Source of the DNA: Iningainema tapete BLCC-T55
GTDB lineage: Bacteria; Cyanobacteriota; Cyanobacteriia; Cyanobacteriales; Nostocaceae
Assembly: GCF_014698965.1 (NCBI RefSeq)
Contig: NZ_JACXAE010000091.1
Location: 1-64,000 of the forward strand
Direction: 5' to 3'
DNA length: 64,000 bases
Shown here: positions 1 through 9,490 of the stretch, piece by piece
Layout: each line of letters opens with the position of its first letter
Position numbering within the stretch: position 1 is the first letter of the stretch
Program-made: the position numbers and the translations under genes
The notes under the pieces: model-generated
The model's database searches: none
What the model saw: the letters and a program-made list of their open reading frames with translations, nothing else
Told to the model about the DNA's origin: nothing

Positions 1-57
1 GTAATTGCTCTCGGTCGTAAGGGATTATTGCCTCCTCCTATTCCCGTTGCTGCTTGA
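1..57 (+). other. possible 3' end of an upstream reading frame
   Basis: Frame 1 is open from the window edge to a TGA at 55-57 and encodes 18 residues ending PPPIPVAA. It overlaps the TTG that opens the PIN fragment downstream (TTGA), the arrangement expected of an antitoxin-toxin junction. No family can be recognised from so short a piece, and it may be chance. Confidence 0.2.
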
Positions 58-293
58 GGGGGGGAGTGAAAAGTTACGAACCACTAGAAACTTATATTCC
101 GAGTCGGCTGACAATGAATCGAATTGAAAGCTTACCAATTACATTTCTTCACACATTGCAAGTTGCACACCTGCCAAATTTACATCAAGACCCTTTTGAT
201 AGAATTATTATTGCTCAAAGCCAAGTTGAGAAAATGTCTATAGTGACAGTAGATAGTAAGATTAACCAATATCCTATTGATGTGATTTGGTAA
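54..293 (+). pseudogene. C-terminal fragment of a PIN-domain (VapC-type) toxin
   Basis: The 79 codons carry the C-terminal half of a PIN ribonuclease: DPFDR at residues 46-50 followed by IIIAQ, then the last acidic residue in TVDS and a terminal DVIW. The intact VapC at 53349-53735 aligns from about its residue 55 onward. The N-terminal half, with the first catalytic Asp (LLDTH) and the Glu of the WEMAIK helix, is absent, and the same frame has a stop at 18-20. The only available start is TTG. With half of the acidic metal site missing, it should not have nuclease activity. I read it as a decayed toxin gene left by a deletion; a frameshift further upstream, outside the window, is the alternative. 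Confidence 0.7.
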
Positions 294-348
294 TCAAAAA
301 TTATCATTTGTGAGCGATCGCAATCGCCGCCCCCAGCATAATGCAAAC

Positions 349-2043
349 CTATAAATTACTAGGTATCGTTTTAAACTTCTTAGGCGAACCTAGTGAATAA
401 TCTTCTAATTTAAAATCAGCAAAAGGCTTCTTCTCCAACCTATCTCTGAGGGCTTCATCTAGAATTACCCCCTCCGATTTTTTCTTAACTCCAATAATAA
501 TAATACTTCTTTGATATGCCGTTAAATCCTGGTTTTTCTGACAATCACTCCGCTGAAATTGACCAAGATTTAATAAGCGATAACCTTGCACACTCTGTGT
601 ATTACTAAATATTTTTTTACCTAAAAGTTGTATTTGCTTAGAACGTTCAAAAGCCCTACGTTCTTCGACTTCTTGTGTACCTTCACACGAAGCTGTTCCC
701 ACTGATATTATTTCAGTTGGATTTTGCATGATTCTTTGTATACCTTCTGCTTCCAAATTTGCCTTTAAAGCGTCAAGATTAATAATTTGGTCATTATATT
801 TAACTTGGTAATCACTACCCAAAAGCCATTTATATTCTACGGAAAGAACAGCTACGTTAAATTCAGCAACTCGACCTTGACTATCCCTACCTTCCTCATA
901 AGGAAAGTAATCAACTTTACCTTTTCTTTCGGGAGCTTGTCCATAAGTTGGGAATGAGGCATTTGGAGAGCGCGTAGCTAAGGCAACTACTCCCAAACAT
1001 CCCAACACTACCAGCAGTGCTGCAAACAATTCCAGTAAAGGTAATTTTTCTTTTTGCTTCTGTGGTGGTATTGTAGTAGTGGGTGACAATTGTTCTTGTG
1101 GACTCCCCACCACATTAACAGTTGCAGCGGTAGTTCCGCATAGTTGCTGTTCCAGTTGTGCAAGGCGTTGCAAAATTTCCTGGGTATTGGCAGGACGTTT
1201 ACTTAGTTCCCGTGCCATTAGCCAATCGATAAAATTAAGTAGTAAGGGTGAATGAGTAGTGCGATCGCGCCAGCGCAACTCATTGTGATTGGCATCGTAC
1301 AAATCCAAGGGATGGTATCCTGTGAGTAAAAACACAAAAGTGCATCCCAACGCAAAGAAATCTGATTGCGGCACAGCTTGACCATTCATTTGTTCTGGGG
1401 CGCTGTAGCCTAATGACATAATAGCTGTGATATTACCTGTTTTGCCTTTGACTTTGGCTATGTAGGTTTGAGTTATTTGCCTAGCAGTGCCAAAGTCAAT
1501 CAACACCAACTGCCCATCGGGGCGGATCATGATATTAGATGGTTTAATATCTCGATGCAGGTAGTGCTTGTTATGCACTAAATCCAAAATCTCTACTAGT
1601 TGTTTCAACCAGGCTAAAGCTTGTGCAGTAGAAATTGGTCTATTCTGCTGCTGCATCAGCCACTGTTCTAAATTGGAACCTTCAATTTTTTCCATCGCAA
1701 TGCAGTGCAAGAGCAATCCAGTTCTGGTTTGATATGGAAATTTGCCATCAACTTTGGGAATACCGGGATGATTTAAGTTTCCCAACACTGCTGCTTCTTG
1801 CTGGAATAGTTCTACTGCTTTCGCGTCGTGGTTGAGATCTTCTTTAAGTACTTTGAGGATTTTTGGTCGATCTTGTTCGTATGCTTCATAAACTTTGCCA
1901 AAGCCAGTTTTGTCACTTAAAAGCCGCATCGCTCGATAGCGCCCTAGTAATTCAAGTTGAGAACCACAACTTTGACAAAAGCGGTTTTCATCATTATCTG
2001 GGTGATTTGGTCTAGGGCAGGTGGGATTGATACAAAAGCTCAT
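349..2043 (-). CDS. zinc-ribbon Ser/Thr protein kinase with C-terminal extracytoplasmic region
   Basis: A Hanks-type kinase of the cyanobacterial class with a four-cysteine prefix: Cys4, Cys9, Cys23 and Cys26 form a probable zinc ribbon before the kinase domain (about residues 35-295). Visible catalytic motifs are Lys64 in ILKVLK, HRDIKPSN at 163-170, DFG at 183-185 and APEQ at 214-217. A hydrophobic segment at about 333-355 is a single membrane span, so the kinase should face the cytoplasm and the roughly 200-residue tail the periplasm. The tail contains a cysteine-bearing region (GTASCEGTQ, RSDCQKNQ) that recurs in cyanobacterial kinases but has no function I can name. The ATG at 2041-2043 puts the cysteine prefix at the extreme N-terminus. 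The substrate is unknown. The gene stands alone and is divergent from the DUF4347 gene. Confidence 0.9.
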   Translation of the reverse strand: MSFCINPTCPRPNHPDNDENRFCQSCGSQLELLGRYRAMRLLSDKTGFGKVYEAYEQDRPKILKVLKEDLNHDAKAVELFQQEAAVLGNLNHPGIPKVDGKFPYQTRTGLLLHCIAMEKIEGSNLEQWLMQQQNRPISTAQALAWLKQLVEILDLVHNKHYLHRDIKPSNIMIRPDGQLVLIDFGTARQITQTYIAKVKGKTGNITAIMSLGYSAPEQMNGQAVPQSDFFALGCTFVFLLTGYHPLDLYDANHNELRWRDRTTHSPLLLNFIDWLMARELSKRPANTQEILQRLAQLEQQLCGTTAATVNVVGSPQEQLSPTTTIPPQKQKEKLPLLELFAALLVVLGCLGVVALATRSPNASFPTYGQAPERKGKVDYFPYEEGRDSQGRVAEFNVAVLSVEYKWLLGSDYQVKYNDQIINLDALKANLEAEGIQRIMQNPTEIISVGTASCEGTQEVEERRAFERSKQIQLLGKKIFSNTQSVQGYRLLNLGQFQRSDCQKNQDLTAYQRSIIIIGVKKKSEGVILDEALRDRLEKKPFADFKLEDYSLGSPKKFKTIPSNL

Positions 2044-2484
2044 GACTGGCTGATCTTAAAGGAAACGCTATATAGTTATAGCGATTCTGGCTCACACACA
2101 CCACAAGCGATCGCTTTTTTTGTAATATTTATCCCTCTTCAGCCTTAAAACTAAATCTTAGTATAATTTTTTTTTATACATTGATAATTTATACGGAAAA
2201 GTAAAAGTAACTCCGAAAAATTGTACAGGTATTAATATACGTTCGTATAAGCTTTTATACCTAATTCGTCAAACAAAACACAAAGTTAAAATTTTGTGTT
2301 GTCGGCTAAGACTCTGGTGGCTAGAGAGATTTTAAGAAGATTACAAAGTTCAGTTCCAAATTTACAGAGTGTGCATCCTGTTTGAGTTGCGTTTCTGTTC
2401 ACAGACAAGCAGTTCATTTGCGCGGCAGTTCAATTAATCAACTTTCCGATTCATTAAAAGAGTTTCATCACCACTTAAGCCCAA
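2044..2484. other. divergent intergenic region (441 bp)
   Basis: AT-rich spacer between the divergent kinase and DUF4347 genes, so both promoters should lie here. It holds one HIP1 octamer near 2108 and long T and A runs at about 2165-2180. I see no open reading frame with a convincing start, no strong hairpin and no recognisable operator. Confidence 0.5.
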
Positions 2485-5400
2485 ATGAAAATAACAGACA
2501 TTCTTTTCATTGATCCATCTGTAAGCCACTACGAAATTTTACTGAAAATTGTTGTACCAGGCATCCAGGTTGTTGTACTCAAGCCTGAGCAAGATGGAGT
2601 AGCACAAATTACCCAGGTACTGAGACAGTATAATAGAGTAGAAAAAGTTCACATTGTTTCTCATGGTTCTTCAGGAACCCTTTACTTAGGTAACAGCGAA
2701 CTTAGCCTGAATACTCTGGAACTTTACACCAACCAACTACAAAACTGGTTCCCCCCCACTCCCAAACTCACAAACTCCCCCACCCTCCTCCTCTACGGGT
2801 GCAAAGTCGCCGCAGGTGATGCTGGGGAAGAATTCATCACCAAGCTACACCAACTAACAGGAGCAAATGTTGCTGCCTCCGCCAACCTCACTGGTAACGG
2901 TGTTCTAGGGGGTGATTGGAATTTAGAAGTAACTAGAGGCAACATTTCAAATCATCAATTGGCATTTTCTGGTGAAGTAAAGACTGCATATCCATCTGTA
3001 CTTGTTGCCCCTACCCTCAGTGACACCAACATTACCCTCACTGCCATCAATGAAAATGCAACAGTTCCTGTAGGTGCTGTTGGTACTCCAATTTTTAACC
3101 TAGTCACCCTTGGTGGTAACGTCAGCGATTCAGATCCAAATGCAATCACAGGTATTGCCATCATAAGTATTGATACTAGTAATGGCAATTGGTTCTACAC
3201 TACCAACAACGGTAGTAACTGGGCAAACGTGGGATCTGTATCTGACAGTAACGCTCTGTTGCTAGCAGCAAATGCAATCACTCGCATTTACTTCCAACCC
3301 AATGCCAATTTCAATGGTATTCTCGAAAATGCTCTGACTTTTCGTGCTTGGGACCAAACTAGTGGAGTCAATGGTAGTACTGCCGACACTACTGCTAACG
3401 GTGGTACTAGTGCTTTTAGTAGTGAGATTGATACTGCCTCAATTACCGTTAATGCTGTTAATGATGCTCCAATTCTTAGTGACACCAGCGTTATCTTAAA
3501 TGCTGTTGACGAAGATGCAGGCACACCTATAGGGGCAGTTGGGACAATCATTTCTGAGTTACTTAGTCTTGGTGGTAATGTCACCGATTTAGACACAAAT
3601 GCAGTTACAGGTATTGCCATCACGAATGCTAACACTACCAACGGAAGCTTCTTTTACAGCACCGACGATGGCAATAACTGGGAACAATTAGAGTTTGTTT
3701 CTAACAGTAACGCTCGTCTGCTGGCGGCTGATGGCTTTGCCCGCATTTACTTCCAACCCAATGCCAACTTCAGTGGTAGTATCAGTAATGCTCTGACTTT
3801 CCGTGCCTGGGACCAAACTAGTGGTACTAACAGCAGCACTGCAGATACCACCATTAGTGGTGGTACTACTGCTTTTAGTAATACTGTTGATACTGCGGCA
3901 ATTACTGTTAATGCTGTCAATGATGCTCCTAACCTCAGTGAAGCCAACGTCACCCTAACTACGGTTAACGAAAATGCAGTAGCACCGATAGGAGCAGTTG
4001 GTATTCTCGTTTCCTCCCTGGTTCGTCTTGGTGATAACGTTATCGATCCAGACAGTAATGCAGTTACAGGTATTGCCATCACCAGTGCTGAAACTACTAA
4101 CGGCACTTGGTTCTACAGCATTGACAATGGTAGTAACTGGATACCTTTGGGATTGTTATCGGATACTAACTCCCGTCTACTAGCAGCTAATGCTATTACC
4201 CGCCTTTACTTCCAGCCTAACGCCAACTTCAATGGTATCCTCGATAATGCTCTGACTTTCCGTGCATGGGATCAAACTAGTGGTACTAACGGTAGCATTG
4301 CGGACAGCAGCGCTAACGGTGATACTACTGCCTTTAGCAGTGTTACTAATACTGCTACAATTACCGTTAATGCTGTCAATGATGCCCCTACTCTCAGCGA
4401 TACCAACATCTTCCTCAATATTGATGAAGATGCAGGCGTACCCGCAGGAGCAGTTGGTACTCTCGTTTCCTCTTTAGTCAGCCTTGGTAGTAACGTCACC
4501 GATCCAGACAGTAATGCAGTTACAGGTGTTGCGATCGCCAATGCTAATACCACTAACGGCAACTGGTTCTACAGCACCAACGACGGCGGGAACTGGCTAC
4601 CTCTGGGGGCTGTAACCAACTCCACTGCCCGTCTACTAGCAGCTGATGCCATCACTCGTCTTTACTTCCAACCCAACACCAACTTCAATGGCAGCCTCGA
4701 AAATGCTCTCACCTTCCGTGCTTGGGACCAAACCAGTGGTAGCAACGGCAGCACTGCGGACACCACTATTAGTGGTGGTACTACGGCCTTTAGTACTGCT
4801 ACTGACACTGTTGCAATTACCGTTAATGCCGTTAATGATGCTCCTACCCTGCGCGATACTAACGTCGTTCTCACCGCAATTAACCAAGGTGCAGGCACAC
4901 CTATAGGGGCAGTTGGTACACTTGTTTCCTCCTTAGTCAGTCTTGGTAGTAACGGTAATGTCACTGATCCAGACAGCGCAGTTACAGGTATTGCCATCAC
5001 AAACACTGACAATACCAATGGCAATTGGTTTTACAGCACAGATGCTGGTAATAACTGGATACCTTTAGGATTTCTATCTAACACCAACGCTCGTTTGCTG
5101 GCTGCTGATGCTAACACTCGCGTTTACTTCCAGCCCAACGCTAACTTTAGTGGCGTCCTCAGCAATGCTCTCACCTTCCGTGCTTGGGATCAAACCAGTG
5201 GTACCAGCGGTAGCACCGCAGATACAACTGCTAACGGTGGCGCTACTGCCTTTAGTAGTGCTACTGACACTGGCGCAATTACTATCAATGCTGTCGGCAG
5301 TCCTCCAACTAATGCTGTCAACAATCCTTCTACTAATGCTGGCAATAATCCATTTATCCTCAGACTACTGTCCAACAATCTTTTCCAACTGCAAGGCGGT

Positions 5401-6381
5401 AGCGACACTAGACCAAAACTTGAAGTCACTCTCACTGGACGTAGTTCTAATCAGGTGAATGAACTAGGAGTGTTTGTCGTTGACGATGATCAAGGAAGAA
5501 TTAATGGCATCCTCCCTAGTGCAGAAAATTATGCTCAAGTTGCACTTTCGCGTGCTAGGGCAATTTTCTCTGTCATTGCTAATGTTCCCAGAGGGTTTAA
5601 TACTGACATAACACGCTTACTAGAATTTAATTCAGGAGAACGTTTGCGATTTGTCTTGGTTAACAACAGTACTATCGATGCCGTGCAAACTGGTTCAACT
5701 CCTCTGACAAATGTACTCTTTGGTGATCCCTCAACGCAAAGAGTCACAGACTTGGGTAATGGCAACTTTACCTTAGCTTGGAAAGATGCATCAAATAGCA
5801 GCACTGCAAACTTTCAGGATCTGGTGGTGAATGTGAGAGCAACAAATCAACAGTTACCTCTAGGATCTGGTATTCAGGGAAATTCTTTTGCAGAACTAAT
5901 AGATTTGCGAGGTGTAACAACTCAGGTAAGAGCAGAGTTTGTCTTAAATAGAGAAGCCTCCTTCGATAATTTCGTCGGCTTCTACCGAGTGGGTGACGTG
6001 AATGGTGGTATTGATACCGATGGTAATGGAACTGTAGACTTGCGTCCAGGGGAAGCTGGTTATAATCAAGCTGCGGTGCGCTCTCGTGTTGCCGTTGACT
6101 TAAGAGCGAATAACCAAAGTACAGCTACATTCACTGCTAATCTTAGCCCTGGTTCAATCTTCGCACCATTTATTATTGCTAATGGTAGACCGGAGGCAAT
6201 ATTAGATGGAAATCCCAATAACGATCCCGCAGTCTATTTCCCCTTCTTAGGAGCTAACCCAGGTAGGGTTGACCACATTCGCTTGTTGGGTAATAATACC
6301 TTTGGCTTTGAGGATCTACTTAATGGTGGTGACAGAGATTACAACGATCTAATTGTCAAAGTAAATTTGAGTGTTGCTTAA
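2485..6381 (+). CDS. DUF4347 domain protein with five cadherin-like repeats and C-terminal DUF4114
   Basis: A 1298-residue probable cell-surface or secreted protein. Residues about 4-165 are a DUF4347 domain (ILFIDPSV start; HIVSHGSSG; LLLYGCKVAAGDAGEEFI; GGDWNLE), common at the N-terminus of giant cyanobacterial surface proteins. About residues 175-935 are five tandem repeats of 152-153 residues, each with GNWFYST..G, a RIYFQPNANF block, LTFRAWDQTSG and the closing ITVNAVNDAP signature of cadherin/VCBS-like modules. The last 100 residues are a DUF4114 domain (FGFEDLLNGGDRDYNDL). No classical signal peptide is visible. This architecture is usually linked to adhesion or matrix proteins exported by type I systems, but no export gene is nearby. 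A C-rich tract at 2750-2795 encodes an odd FPPTPKLTNSPTL insert inside the DUF4347 domain. Confidence 0.88.
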   Translation: MKITDILFIDPSVSHYEILLKIVVPGIQVVVLKPEQDGVAQITQVLRQYNRVEKVHIVSHGSSGTLYLGNSELSLNTLELYTNQLQNWFPPTPKLTNSPTLLLYGCKVAAGDAGEEFITKLHQLTGANVAASANLTGNGVLGGDWNLEVTRGNISNHQLAFSGEVKTAYPSVLVAPTLSDTNITLTAINENATVPVGAVGTPIFNLVTLGGNVSDSDPNAITGIAIISIDTSNGNWFYTTNNGSNWANVGSVSDSNALLLAANAITRIYFQPNANFNGILENALTFRAWDQTSGVNGSTADTTANGGTSAFSSEIDTASITVNAVNDAPILSDTSVILNAVDEDAGTPIGAVGTIISELLSLGGNVTDLDTNAVTGIAITNANTTNGSFFYSTDDGNNWEQLEFVSNSNARLLAADGFARIYFQPNANFSGSISNALTFRAWDQTSGTNSSTADTTISGGTTAFSNTVDTAAITVNAVNDAPNLSEANVTLTTVNENAVAPIGAVGILVSSLVRLGDNVIDPDSNAVTGIAITSAETTNGTWFYSIDNGSNWIPLGLLSDTNSRLLAANAITRLYFQPNANFNGILDNALTFRAWDQTSGTNGSIADSSANGDTTAFSSVTNTATITVNAVNDAPTLSDTNIFLNIDEDAGVPAGAVGTLVSSLVSLGSNVTDPDSNAVTGVAIANANTTNGNWFYSTNDGGNWLPLGAVTNSTARLLAADAITRLYFQPNTNFNGSLENALTFRAWDQTSGSNGSTADTTISGGTTAFSTATDTVAITVNAVNDAPTLRDTNVVLTAINQGAGTPIGAVGTLVSSLVSLGSNGNVTDPDSAVTGIAITNTDNTNGNWFYSTDAGNNWIPLGFLSNTNARLLAADANTRVYFQPNANFSGVLSNALTFRAWDQTSGTSGSTADTTANGGATAFSSATDTGAITINAVGSPPTNAVNNPSTNAGNNPFILRLLSNNLFQLQGGSDTRPKLEVTLTGRSSNQVNELGVFVVDDDQGRINGILPSAENYAQVALSRARAIFSVIANVPRGFNTDITRLLEFNSGERLRFVLVNNSTIDAVQTGSTPLTNVLFGDPSTQRVTDLGNGNFTLAWKDASNSSTANFQDLVVNVRATNQQLPLGSGIQGNSFAELIDLRGVTTQVRAEFVLNREASFDNFVGFYRVGDVNGGIDTDGNGTVDLRPGEAGYNQAAVRSRVAVDLRANNQSTATFTANLSPGSIFAPFIIANGRPEAILDGNPNNDPAVYFPFLGANPGRVDHIRLLGNNTFGFEDLLNGGDRDYNDLIVKVNLSVA
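3007..5290 (+). repeat. five tandem ~459-bp coding repeats
   Basis: Repeat starts, taken at the codons for AP(T/I/N)L, fall near 3007, 3465, 3924, 4384 and 4840, giving a period of about 459 bp. The fifth copy carries a small SNGN insertion. DNA similarity between copies is high (for example the blocks encoding FRAWDQTSG and ITVNAVNDAP), so recent duplication or ongoing conversion is likely, and assemblies may collapse or expand the array. Confidence 0.9.
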
Positions 6382-6391
6382 CTATAGGTTC

Positions 6392-6418
6392 GTAGTAAGC
6401 GCAAAGAGCGCTTATTAC
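6392..6418. terminator. hairpin between convergent genes (TAGTAAGCGC family)
   Basis: GTAGTAAGCGC pairs with GCGCTTATTAC around a short loop, with one mismatch. It lies 10 bp after the DUF4347 stop and 4 bp from the end of the convergent hydrolase gene, so it could terminate both transcripts. The same arm sequence recurs at 25060-25093 and 60732-60752. Confidence 0.5.
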
Positions 6419-6421
6419 AAA

Positions 6422-7252
6422 CTAAGAAGTTAAGAAATTCTCGACAATTTGATTAAATGCCTCAGGCTGGGTTAAAAATGGCCAATGATTGCCAGGAACT
6501 TTGCATATTTGTAAATTTTTCAAATAAGTTTTGTAAGGTTTGAGTTGCCAATCTTTACGGTTCACACCCTTTTCTGGTTGCATAAATAAGGTAGGGGTGT
6601 AAATTGGAACTGTCAAACCTGGAACTCGCATCACCTCTGTAAAAATTCCATTCCGGGCGGAAACAGTAAATTTGCTCCCCCAACTACTGTCAGGTTTCTG
6701 CTCTATGCTGGCATGGAATACTTGCCGCTGTAATTCACTCCATCCCTGATACTGATTTAATTGCCGTGCTTGCTGTTGAGCTTCCTCATAACTGGCAAAC
6801 GGACCCATACCTTTCAGGAAAGGTAAAACGCGATAAAATATGGGAAAAGTTATCTCGAAAAAACTGGGGAGACGCCAGATAAATATTGGATCTACTAGAA
6901 TCATACTGCGTATCCGTTCTGGATGTTGCCTTGCCCAAATAGCTGCTAATTTACCTGTCCAAGAATGAGCAACCACATCAGCAACTAACCATCCCAAGTG
7001 ATCCATCAGTGCTTCTAGATCGGCGATCGCACTTGTAAAAGTATAATCATCTTGTAGCTTACTACTTTCACCATGACCCCGCATATCTGGCGCAACAACA
7101 TGATAATCTGCTGCCAAATAATCCCCCAAACTAGACCAAACTAAGGCATTATCTGCTAACCCATGTAAAAGTAGTAAAGGTTTTTGACCAATTTTCCACT
7201 CTAAGTAAGAAAGTTGAACATCTGACTTGGAAAAAGTTTTACGTACATACAT
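6422..7252 (-). CDS. alpha/beta hydrolase
   Basis: A 276-residue alpha/beta-hydrolase-fold enzyme. The oxyanion-hole motif HGLAD is at residues 30-34, the nucleophile elbow is AHSWTG with Ser97, and the catalytic His is His256 in GNHWPF. The acid is not in the usual GxxD context; Glu227 in MQPEKG is the nearest candidate, so the triad may be Ser-Glu-His. The region DMRGHGESS is typical of the MhpC/haloalkane-dehalogenase branch. The gene starts 23 bp after the end of the TonB-dependent receptor gene on the same strand and is probably co-transcribed with it. It may therefore act on a ligand imported by that receptor, as esterases do in some siderophore systems. That role is inference; the substrate cannot be read from sequence. 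Confidence 0.85.
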   Translation of the reverse strand: MYVRKTFSKSDVQLSYLEWKIGQKPLLLLHGLADNALVWSSLGDYLAADYHVVAPDMRGHGESSKLQDDYTFTSAIADLEALMDHLGWLVADVVAHSWTGKLAAIWARQHPERIRSMILVDPIFIWRLPSFFEITFPIFYRVLPFLKGMGPFASYEEAQQQARQLNQYQGWSELQRQVFHASIEQKPDSSWGSKFTVSARNGIFTEVMRVPGLTVPIYTPTLFMQPEKGVNRKDWQLKPYKTYLKNLQICKVPGNHWPFLTQPEAFNQIVENFLTS

Positions 7253-7275
7253 TGCAAACTCACCCTAGCTTAATG

Positions 7276-9384
7276 CTAAAAATTTGCGGACAACCCAATC
7301 CGGAAAGTACGCCCTGGGCTATAAATGCGATTTACCTTCTCGTACTGAACATCAGCCAAGTTTTCTACGAAAAGATTTACCCCAAAATTTCTCGTGATTG
7401 GAATCCTAGCACTCAGATCCAAATTCAGCCAGGAAGGCGAGAAATCTCTGGTAGACTGACCTGGTAACACAAAGAAGGCTCGACGCGCACCACTATTGTA
7501 ACTAGCAATTAGATTCACCTGCCAACCATTAGATTGATAACCAATCCCCAATTGTCCTACTGAAAATGGAACCGTACTTAACTGCAATCCCTTTTCTGGA
7601 CCTGATTCGATTAGAGCATCAGTATAAGTATAGTTGAGGAAAGTAGACCACTCACGAGCTATTTGCCACCGCAACGCTGCCTCAAAACCGTTTGTATTTA
7701 CCAGTCCAATATTAGTCCACTGACTAGTTTGTCGGTTGTCTATCACTGCTGGCGCTACTGCCAAACGGTCATCTAAACTACTACCAAAATAGGTAAATTG
7801 CCCTGTCAAATTCTGAGCAAACTTGATATCCACTCCCGCCGTCCAAGAAGAACCCTTTTCGGGATTGAGATCTGGGTTGGGGTCCCAACCATGAACTGTG
7901 TCATAAACGTATAATTGATCTAAACCGGGGTTGCGCTGCACTGAAGCCCAACTTCCCCGCACGGCAATACTTGGGCTGGGGGCGAAGCGTAATCCCACAC
8001 TGGGATTGAGGTAATTACCAAACTGAGTATTAAAGTTTTGTCTCAACCCCAAATCGACTAGGAAATTATTTGTAATGTTCCAAGTATTTAAGGCGAATAT
8101 TGCTGTTTGAAACTGATCCCTAGCTTCAGTTTCATTGAAAGCTCTGCGATTGGCAAGATTACTGAAAGCAACGCCTTCTAAGTTGAGGTTTCTGACATCA
8201 AGTCCCCATCGGAGCAAATTACTCTGATTAAATTGCCATTGATGTTCTACTCTGGCAGTCAATGCTTGAGAATCTAATGAACCTTGACGGTTAAAGTTAG
8301 TTCCCGTCGGTTGTCGATCGTAAGTGTTGAAGTAATCTTTGTTGTAGCTGATGGTAGTGTTGAGGACAGAATCTTTACTCCCACCAAGCAAGCTTCTCCA
8401 AGATAAACCAATGTTAAGTACATCGTGGTCTAGTCTATCTCTTTGCAGTGCAGTTGGAGTAGCACCAAAATAAAGTAAGCCTCGACGACTGCTAATTACG
8501 TAAGCATCCAAATTGACAGTATTATTACGATCTAAATCCCAGCCAATACTACCAAAGTAGTTGCTAGTAGCAGTATCCGCATTAAATAAACGTCCGTCGC
8601 TGCCACGATTTGTAGCACCAACGGGAACGGGATAATCACTGTCTGCGTTGTATCTTTCGTAACTGAGGTTAAATCTTGCTGCACCAACTGCACCACCATA
8701 ACTGGCTCGATAGTTCTCTTCACCATAAGAGCCATATTGCACTAAAGCATTAAATTTAGGCTTACCTTGACCTTGTTTGGTAACAATATTAACTACTCCG
8801 CCAAAAGCTTCTGAACCGTACAGAGTAGAAGCCGTACCACTGAATAATTCTACCCGTTCAATCGATTCTACCGGAATGCTGTTCAGGTCAAGATTACCAT
8901 GATAAGTGTTGATATTGGTGTTGATAGGTCTACCATTAAGCAAAAATACCGATTGATTAATAGATTGTCCTCGATAATAAGTGCCTGTGTGAATATCAGC
9001 ACCAAAACCTACATCGTTAATCGCAAATCCGGGTAAACCTCTTAAAACTTCTGCCGCACTATTAGCGCCTTGTTTTTCTATTTCTTCTTTTTCAATTATG
9101 TAAACCGGAGTAGATTGAGGTAGGATATCTTGTTCACCAGTCACTTCTAGCTCAATTACCTCCGAGTCAGTTGTCGGCTGCTCTGTTTCTTTCTGAGCTA
9201 CTTGCTCCGGTACAGATTGCTGAGTTAATAATTTAGCACTTTTTGCGGGTAACTGTATTTCACTCAAACTCTTTATATTTGAATTTATCTGGATCTTATC
9301 ATCATGTTTACCCTCGCCAGCGAGTGCAGGAATTGTTACCAGTACAATCTGTACAGCAATTACTAGAAAAAAACACTTTTTCAC
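7276..9384 (-). CDS. TonB-dependent outer-membrane receptor
   Basis: A 702-residue outer-membrane receptor of the BtuB/CirA-like type. Residues 1-23 form a signal peptide (basic MKKC, hydrophobic core, cleavage near ALAG). A spacer rich in Gln and Glu leads to a TonB-box-like VIELEVTG, then the plug domain (about 85-205), with VLRGLPGF, YYRGQSINQSVFLLNGRP and YGSEAFGGVVNIVTKQG. The rest is the beta-barrel, which ends in the expected terminal Phe (RIGLSANF). Such proteins import siderophores, vitamin B12 or similar ligands using TonB energy, and a tonB-like gene lies 1.4 kb upstream at 10780. The N-terminal AMIN domain common in cyanobacterial siderophore receptors is not present. No biosynthesis or inner-membrane transporter genes are nearby, so the ligand is unknown. 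Confidence 0.93.
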   Translation of the reverse strand: MKKCFFLVIAVQIVLVTIPALAGEGKHDDKIQINSNIKSLSEIQLPAKSAKLLTQQSVPEQVAQKETEQPTTDSEVIELEVTGEQDILPQSTPVYIIEKEEIEKQGANSAAEVLRGLPGFAINDVGFGADIHTGTYYRGQSINQSVFLLNGRPINTNINTYHGNLDLNSIPVESIERVELFSGTASTLYGSEAFGGVVNIVTKQGQGKPKFNALVQYGSYGEENYRASYGGAVGAARFNLSYERYNADSDYPVPVGATNRGSDGRLFNADTATSNYFGSIGWDLDRNNTVNLDAYVISSRRGLLYFGATPTALQRDRLDHDVLNIGLSWRSLLGGSKDSVLNTTISYNKDYFNTYDRQPTGTNFNRQGSLDSQALTARVEHQWQFNQSNLLRWGLDVRNLNLEGVAFSNLANRRAFNETEARDQFQTAIFALNTWNITNNFLVDLGLRQNFNTQFGNYLNPSVGLRFAPSPSIAVRGSWASVQRNPGLDQLYVYDTVHGWDPNPDLNPEKGSSWTAGVDIKFAQNLTGQFTYFGSSLDDRLAVAPAVIDNRQTSQWTNIGLVNTNGFEAALRWQIAREWSTFLNYTYTDALIESGPEKGLQLSTVPFSVGQLGIGYQSNGWQVNLIASYNSGARRAFFVLPGQSTRDFSPSWLNLDLSARIPITRNFGVNLFVENLADVQYEKVNRIYSPGRTFRIGLSANF

Positions 9385-9424
9385 CCTTTACCTCACACCC
9401 AGTAAAAAAAGCAATAAGGTGTTA

Positions 9425-9453
9425 TTTATGCTAATGCCGATACATCTGTCAAA
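9425..9453 (-). promoter_or_regulatory. candidate sigma-70 promoter of the TonB-dependent receptor
   Basis: Read on the minus strand, TTGACA (9453-9448) is followed after 17 bp by CATAAA (9430-9425). The -35 element is perfect and the -10 matches four of six positions. It lies about 40 bp upstream of the receptor's ATG at 9384. Confidence 0.4.
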
Positions 9454-9490
9454 AGACACGCTGTCATATTTGAGCGATCGCTCTTTTACT

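Noticed and set aside
3288-5024. Several minus-strand frames of about 120 codons repeated in the DUF4347 gene
   Set aside because: They recur with the 459-bp period of the plus-strand repeats and are antisense shadows of them.
3007-5290. Tandem repeats as a possible CRISPR array
   Set aside because: The unit is 459 bp, entirely coding and without unique spacers. No cas genes are present.
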